NCBI GenBank assembly: GCA_034428935.1 | Contig: DAOUHB010000205.1 | Coordinates: 1-9,564 of the forward strand | From: JAAYZQ01 sp034428935 | GTDB taxonomy: Bacteria > Chloroflexota > Anaerolineae > JAAYZQ01 | Direction of reading: 5' to 3' | Length of the DNA: 9,564 bases | Shown here: positions 6,342-9,564 of the stretch, in pieces | Layout: each line of letters begins with the position of its first letter | Position numbering within the stretch: position 1 is the first letter of the stretch | Notes under the pieces: generated by a model | Database searches by the model: none | The model's input: only the letters and a program-made list of their open reading frames with translations | Told to the model about the DNA's origin: nothing | Made by a program: the position numbers and the translations under genes

Positions 6342-6419
6342 CCGCCGAGCGCCAGCTCGGCAAGTTGCCTGTAGACAGAAACGCCGGGCCGGCGCTCGGC
6401 GGTCCGGGCAACAGGACCG
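6342..6419. repeat. Cluster of mutually exclusive GC-rich inverted repeats
   Basis: CCGCCGAGCGCC (6342-6353) pairs over all 12 bp with GGCGCTCGGCGG (6391-6402). The same left arm can instead form a local hairpin, GCCGAGC/GCTCGGC (6344-6350 with 6355-6361, loop GCCA). A third stem, CGGTCC/GGACCG (6400-6405 with 6414-6419), overlaps the right arm. It resembles a palindromic dispersed repeat or a set of competing RNA folds. No coding frame is convincing here. Confidence 0.6.
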
Positions 6420-6455
6420 ACTCTGCATCAACCTTCGCGACGAGAATGCGTCAAA

Positions 6456-6484
6456 TTGCCCGGCGTGGCGACTGCTGGTATAAT
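6456..6484 (+). promoter_or_regulatory. Sigma-70-type promoter of the Ca2+ ATPase
   Basis: TTGCCC (6456-6461), a 17-bp spacer and a perfect TATAAT (6479-6484). Transcription should start near 6491, about 50 nt before the ATPase ATG. A possible TTG start at 6493 would then be at the very 5' end of the mRNA, which argues against it. Confidence 0.75.
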
Positions 6485-6495
6485 ACGCTGGTTTG

Positions 6496-6513
6496 CCGGG
6501 CATGGAAGCCCGG
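6496..6513 (+). promoter_or_regulatory. Leader hairpin before the ATPase gene
   Basis: CCGGGC (6496-6501) and GCCCGG (6508-6513) form a 6-bp stem with loop ATGGAA, at the start of the predicted 50-nt leader. Its role is unknown. The in-frame ATG in the loop has no ribosome-binding site, and the TGAGGAG at 6521-6527 lies downstream of the hairpin. Confidence 0.45.
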
Positions 6514-6540
6514 TTATTCCTGAGGAGTGCGGCAAAAACA

Positions 6541-9369
6541 ATGGTTTCCCTAAAGCAAGACTGGCATGCGATGAGCGCTGCGGACGTGGCGGCCGCCCTC
6601 GAAACGGACCTCGAGACGGGCCTGTCCGAGGATCAGGTCCGCCAGCGGCGGGCCGAGTTCGGCCGCAACGAGCTCCAGGAAGCGCCACGAAGGGGCTTCT
6701 GGCGGAGGCTGCTGGATCAGTTCAACCAGTTTCTCGTTCTGATCCTCCTCGCTGCCGCCATCGTTTCGGCCCTGGTGGGCTGGCGCGAATTCAGCCGCAC
6801 GGGCAGCACCACCGAGTTTGTCGATGCCGGGGCCATCATGGCCATCGTCATCCTCAACGCCGTCCTGGGTGTGGTCCAGGAGGGACGGGCAGAAGAGGCA
6901 CTGGCGGCCCTCAAGAAGATGTCGGCCCCCAATGCCCGTGTGCTGCGCGGCGGTCACCTGATCACCGTGACATCGCCCGAGCTGATGCCCGGCGACGTGG
7001 TGATCCTGGAGACGGGCAACTTTGTGCCCGCCGACGTGCGCCTCGTGGAAAGTGTCAACCTGCGGATCGAGGAGGCGTCGCTGACGGGCGAATCGGTGCC
7101 CGTGGGCAAGGATGCCGGCGAGGTGCTGTCCCTCCAGGCCGGCCTGGGCGATCGCGACAACATGGCCTTCATGAGCACGCTGCTCACCTACGGCCGCGGT
7201 ACCGGGGTAGTCGTCGCCACGGGGATGGGCACCGAGATCGGCAAGATTGCCGAGATGCTGCAAACCTACGAAGAGGAGCAGACGCCCCTCCAGGTCAAGC
7301 TGGACCAGTTGGGCAAGACCCTGGGCATCGCCACCCTGGTCATCTGCGCCCTGGTGGGCATCATCGGCGTCGTGCGGGATACGCAACTGGGCGTCCTCTT
7401 TGCCCAGGGCGCGGGCTCCTACTTTGGCATGGAAGAGACCGTGCCCACCCTCGTCGAGATGTTCATGGTGGCGGTCAGCCTGGCCATTGCCGCCGTGCCC
7501 GAGGGATTGCCGGCAGTGGTCACCATCTCTTTGGCCCTGGGCATGCAGGAGATGATCCGGCGCCACGCCCTCATCCGCAAGCTGCCCGCCGTGGAGACGC
7601 TGGGCTCGGCCACGGCCATCTGCTCCGACAAGACAGGCACCCTGACACAGAACGAGATGACCGCCGTCCAGATGTACGTGGACCGCACTCTGCTGACCAT
7701 CAGCGGCGAGGGCTACAAGCCCGAGGGCGAGTTCCTGGAAGAATCCGACCAGGTGGGACTGGAGGGTTACCCCGGCATGCGCCTGCTGCTGCGCGCCGGG
7801 CTGCTGTGCAACGACGCCCGCCTGGAGCGGATCGAAGAGAACGGCACGGGGCAATGGCGCATCGCCGGCGATCCGACGGAAGGCTCCTTTGTCGTGGCCG
7901 CCGCCAAGGCAGGCTACTGGAAGGACGCCCTGTCGAAAGAGTACCCGCGCCTGGCCGAGATTCCTTTTGACTCCGAGCGCAAGCGCATGACGACCTTCCA
8001 TCCCGACCCGCGCTACGGCGACTACGTGGCCTACATGAAGGGCGCGCCCGACATTGTCCTGGGTCTGTGCAACACCGTGCTGGAGGATGGCACCATCCGC
8101 CCCCTGACCGATGAGCGGCGGCGCAACATCCTGGACGAGAACGAATCGCTGGCGGCCAACGCCCTCCGCGTGCTGGGCGTCACCTTTCGACCCCTGGAAG
8201 AGGTGCCCGAGAACCCCGAGTCAGAAGAGTGGGAGAAGGACTTTACCTTTATCGGCCTCCTGGGCATGATCGATCCTGCCCGCCCCGAGGTCAAGCCCGC
8301 CATCGACATGGCGCGCCGGGCCGGCATCAACACGGTGATGATCACCGGCGACTACCCGAACACGGCCATGGCCATCGCCAAAGAGATCGGCCTGTTCCAG
8401 GAAGGGGATGGCTGCTTGACGGGCGCCGAGCTGGACCAGATGGAAGAAGACGAGTTCGAGCGGGTCGTCCAGGACGTCGCCGTCTATGCCCGCGTCTCGC
8501 CGCAGCACAAGGTCAAGATCGTCGAAGGACTAAAGTCGTGGGGCCACGTCGTGGCCATGACAGGCGACGGTGTCAACGATGCCCCGGCGCTCAAACGGGC
8601 CAGCATTGGCGTGGCCATGGGCATCACCGGCACCGACGTCACCAAGGAAACAGCCGACATGGTCCTCACCGACGACAACTATGCCAGCATCGTCTCGGCC
8701 ATCGAGCAAGGGCGGATCATCTACTCCAACATCCGCAAGTTTGTCTATTACCTGATCTCGTGCAACATGGCCGAGATCACCATCCTTCTGGTGGCCATGA
8801 TCGCCGGGTGGCCCCTGCCCCTGGTGGCCATCCAGCTCCTGGTGCTGAACCTGCTCACCGACGGCGCCCCGGCCCTCGCCCTGGGCATGGAAAAGGGCGA
8901 TCCCGACATCATGCAGCAGCGGCCGCGGCCCGTGACCGAGCCCATCATCAACCGCGAGATGATCGTGGGCATCGTCGTGCAAACCGTGGCCATCAGCGCG
9001 GCGGTGCTCACCGCCTTCCGCCTGGGCATGCCGGGGGGTGAAACCCACGCCCGCACCATGGCCTTTGCCACCCTGTCCATCTCGGAGCTTCTGCGGGCCT
9101 ACACCTCTCGCTCCGAGCGCTACTCGGTGTTTGCCATCGGCCTGTTCTCCAACAAGTGGATGCAGTGGGCGGTGCTGGCCTCCTTTGCCATTCTGATGGC
9201 CATCATCTACGTGCCGTTCCTGGATCCCATCTTCGAGACGACCTTCCTGACGCTCACGGACTGGCTCGAGATGCTGCCCCTCATCCTGCTGCCCTCCGTG
9301 GCGGCCGAAGTGAACAAGTGGGTGTTGCGCCGGATGAGCGAAAAGGATCAGGTGGCGCGGGCCGCCTAG
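6541..9369 (+). CDS. P-type (PII, SERCA-like) calcium-transporting ATPase
   Basis: This 942-aa inner-membrane pump is of full PII ATPase length and probably exports Ca2+ using ATP. Visible parts: N-terminal cation-ATPase domain; actuator loop with TGES (182-185); phosphorylation motif DKTGT with Asp363; nucleotide-binding FDSERKRM (476-483) and KGAP (Lys500); hinge TGD (602-604) and GDGVND (Asp676, Asp680). Ten membrane segments can be placed (about 64-81, 92-112, 259-279, 304-329, 734-754, 759-782, 806-826, 835-852, 873-892, 905-924). Ca2+ ligands known from SERCA all have counterparts: VPEGL Glu321 in M4, Asn742 and Glu745 in M5, Asn770, Thr773 and Asp774 in M6, Glu849 in M8. Two-site Ca2+ transport is therefore likely, although some PII relatives move Mn2+ or Na+. 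Start: ATG 6541 follows the promoter and TGAGGAG (6521-6527), a spacing of 13 nt that is rather long; upstream in-frame starts lack support. Confidence 0.95.
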   Translation: MVSLKQDWHAMSAADVAAALETDLETGLSEDQVRQRRAEFGRNELQEAPRRGFWRRLLDQFNQFLVLILLAAAIVSALVGWREFSRTGSTTEFVDAGAIMAIVILNAVLGVVQEGRAEEALAALKKMSAPNARVLRGGHLITVTSPELMPGDVVILETGNFVPADVRLVESVNLRIEEASLTGESVPVGKDAGEVLSLQAGLGDRDNMAFMSTLLTYGRGTGVVVATGMGTEIGKIAEMLQTYEEEQTPLQVKLDQLGKTLGIATLVICALVGIIGVVRDTQLGVLFAQGAGSYFGMEETVPTLVEMFMVAVSLAIAAVPEGLPAVVTISLALGMQEMIRRHALIRKLPAVETLGSATAICSDKTGTLTQNEMTAVQMYVDRTLLTISGEGYKPEGEFLEESDQVGLEGYPGMRLLLRAGLLCNDARLERIEENGTGQWRIAGDPTEGSFVVAAAKAGYWKDALSKEYPRLAEIPFDSERKRMTTFHPDPRYGDYVAYMKGAPDIVLGLCNTVLEDGTIRPLTDERRRNILDENESLAANALRVLGVTFRPLEEVPENPESEEWEKDFTFIGLLGMIDPARPEVKPAIDMARRAGINTVMITGDYPNTAMAIAKEIGLFQEGDGCLTGAELDQMEEDEFERVVQDVAVYARVSPQHKVKIVEGLKSWGHVVAMTGDGVNDAPALKRASIGVAMGITGTDVTKETADMVLTDDNYASIVSAIEQGRIIYSNIRKFVYYLISCNMAEITILLVAMIAGWPLPLVAIQLLVLNLLTDGAPALALGMEKGDPDIMQQRPRPVTEPIINREMIVGIVVQTVAISAAVLTAFRLGMPGGETHARTMAFATLSISELLRAYTSRSERYSVFAIGLFSNKWMQWAVLASFAILMAIIYVPFLDPIFETTFLTLTDWLEMLPLILLPSVAAEVNKWVLRRMSEKDQVARAA

Positions 9370-9374
9370 CAGGT

Positions 9375-9467
9375 TGTCGGAGAGGCGCTTGCGCTTGTCG
9401 GTTCGTAGTGGGCGATTCATCGCCCAAGAACCGCGCTGAAGCGCGCACTACGAACGGCTTTCCGACA
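9375..9467. repeat. Cloverleaf palindromic repeat, copy 1
   Basis: The element begins 5 bp after the ATPase stop. TGTCGGA (9375-9381) pairs with TCCGACA (9461-9467). Inside, GTTCGTAGTG (9401-9410) pairs perfectly with CACTACGAAC (9446-9455), enclosing two small hairpins: GGCGA/TCGCC with loop TTCA (9411-9424) and CGCGC/GCGCG with loop TGAA (9432-9445). This is a three-way junction. It has the look of a dispersed REP- or MITE-like element and may also end the ATPase transcript. No transposase is present in the window. Confidence 0.85.
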
Positions 9468-9481
9468 GGCTGCTGGCAGGG

Positions 9482-9564
9482 TGTCGGAGAGGCGCTTGCT
9501 GGCAGGTTCGTAGTGGGCGATTCATCGCCCAAGAACCGCGCTGAAGCGCGCACTACGAACGGCT
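9482..9564. repeat. Cloverleaf palindromic repeat, copy 2 (cut by window end)
   Basis: Bases 9505-9564 are identical to 9400-9459 over 60 bp (offset 105). The preceding TGTCGGAGAGGCGCTTGC (9482-9499) repeats 9375-9392 at offset 107. The segment between these two matches differs between the copies and is 2 bp shorter in copy 2. The closing TCCGACA arm expected for this copy would lie just beyond the window. Confidence 0.85.

Noticed and set aside
6493..6540. TTG or ATG starts adding up to 16 residues to the ATPase
   Set aside because: The TTG lies about at the predicted transcription start, the ATG at 6502 is in a hairpin loop, and neither has a ribosome-binding site.
6550..8001. 483-codon antisense frame within the ATPase gene, and similar frames at 8530-9420
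   Set aside because: Shadows of a well-supported P-type ATPase, His/Gly-rich with no recognisable domain.

Overview
The window is high-GC bacterial chromosomal DNA. The Thr-Pro-rich linkers between membrane anchors and glycosidase-type domains, the repeat-rich intergenic DNA and the general style suggest a Chloroflexota-type (Anaerolineae/Caldilineae-like) genome. This is an inference, because no ribosomal or marker gene is present.

Layout: (1) 2-169, the last 55 codons of an unrecognised, probably exported protein on the + strand. (2) 170-930, no gene. This stretch holds four 17-bp tandem copies, a GC-rich hairpin, an array of five 115-bp repeats (285-859) each carrying a symmetric four-box palindrome, and a strong 13-bp hairpin at 864-893. 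(3) 928-5543, two genes on the - strand, read from right to left. The upstream one (1004 aa) is a membrane-anchored or secreted protein joining a GH18-like module, with a substituted catalytic position, to a clan GH-A glycosidase domain. The downstream one (497 aa) is a membrane-anchored paralogue of that GH-A domain. Two hairpins lie in the 107 bp between them. (4) 5544-5882, a divergent promoter region with a well-formed sigma-70-type promoter and a structured leader for the - strand pair, and an extended -10 for the + strand. (5) 5883-6311, a small GNAT acetyltransferase. (6) 6312-6540, clustered hairpins and a promoter with a perfect TATAAT. (7) 6541-9369, a complete PII-type (SERCA-like) calcium-transporting ATPase with ligands for two Ca2+ sites. 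(8) 9370-9564, two copies of a cloverleaf-shaped palindromic repeat, the second cut off by the window end.

How the genes relate: the two - strand genes look like one surface-glycan processing or binding unit, made by domain duplication and probably transcribed from one promoter. The acetyltransferase and the Ca2+ pump each have their own promoter, and nothing in the sequence ties them to the glycosidase pair. The most unusual features are the 115-bp array with dyad-symmetric boxes around a variable centre, the Glu-to-Arg change in the GH18-like motif, and the cloverleaf repeats behind the ATPase.
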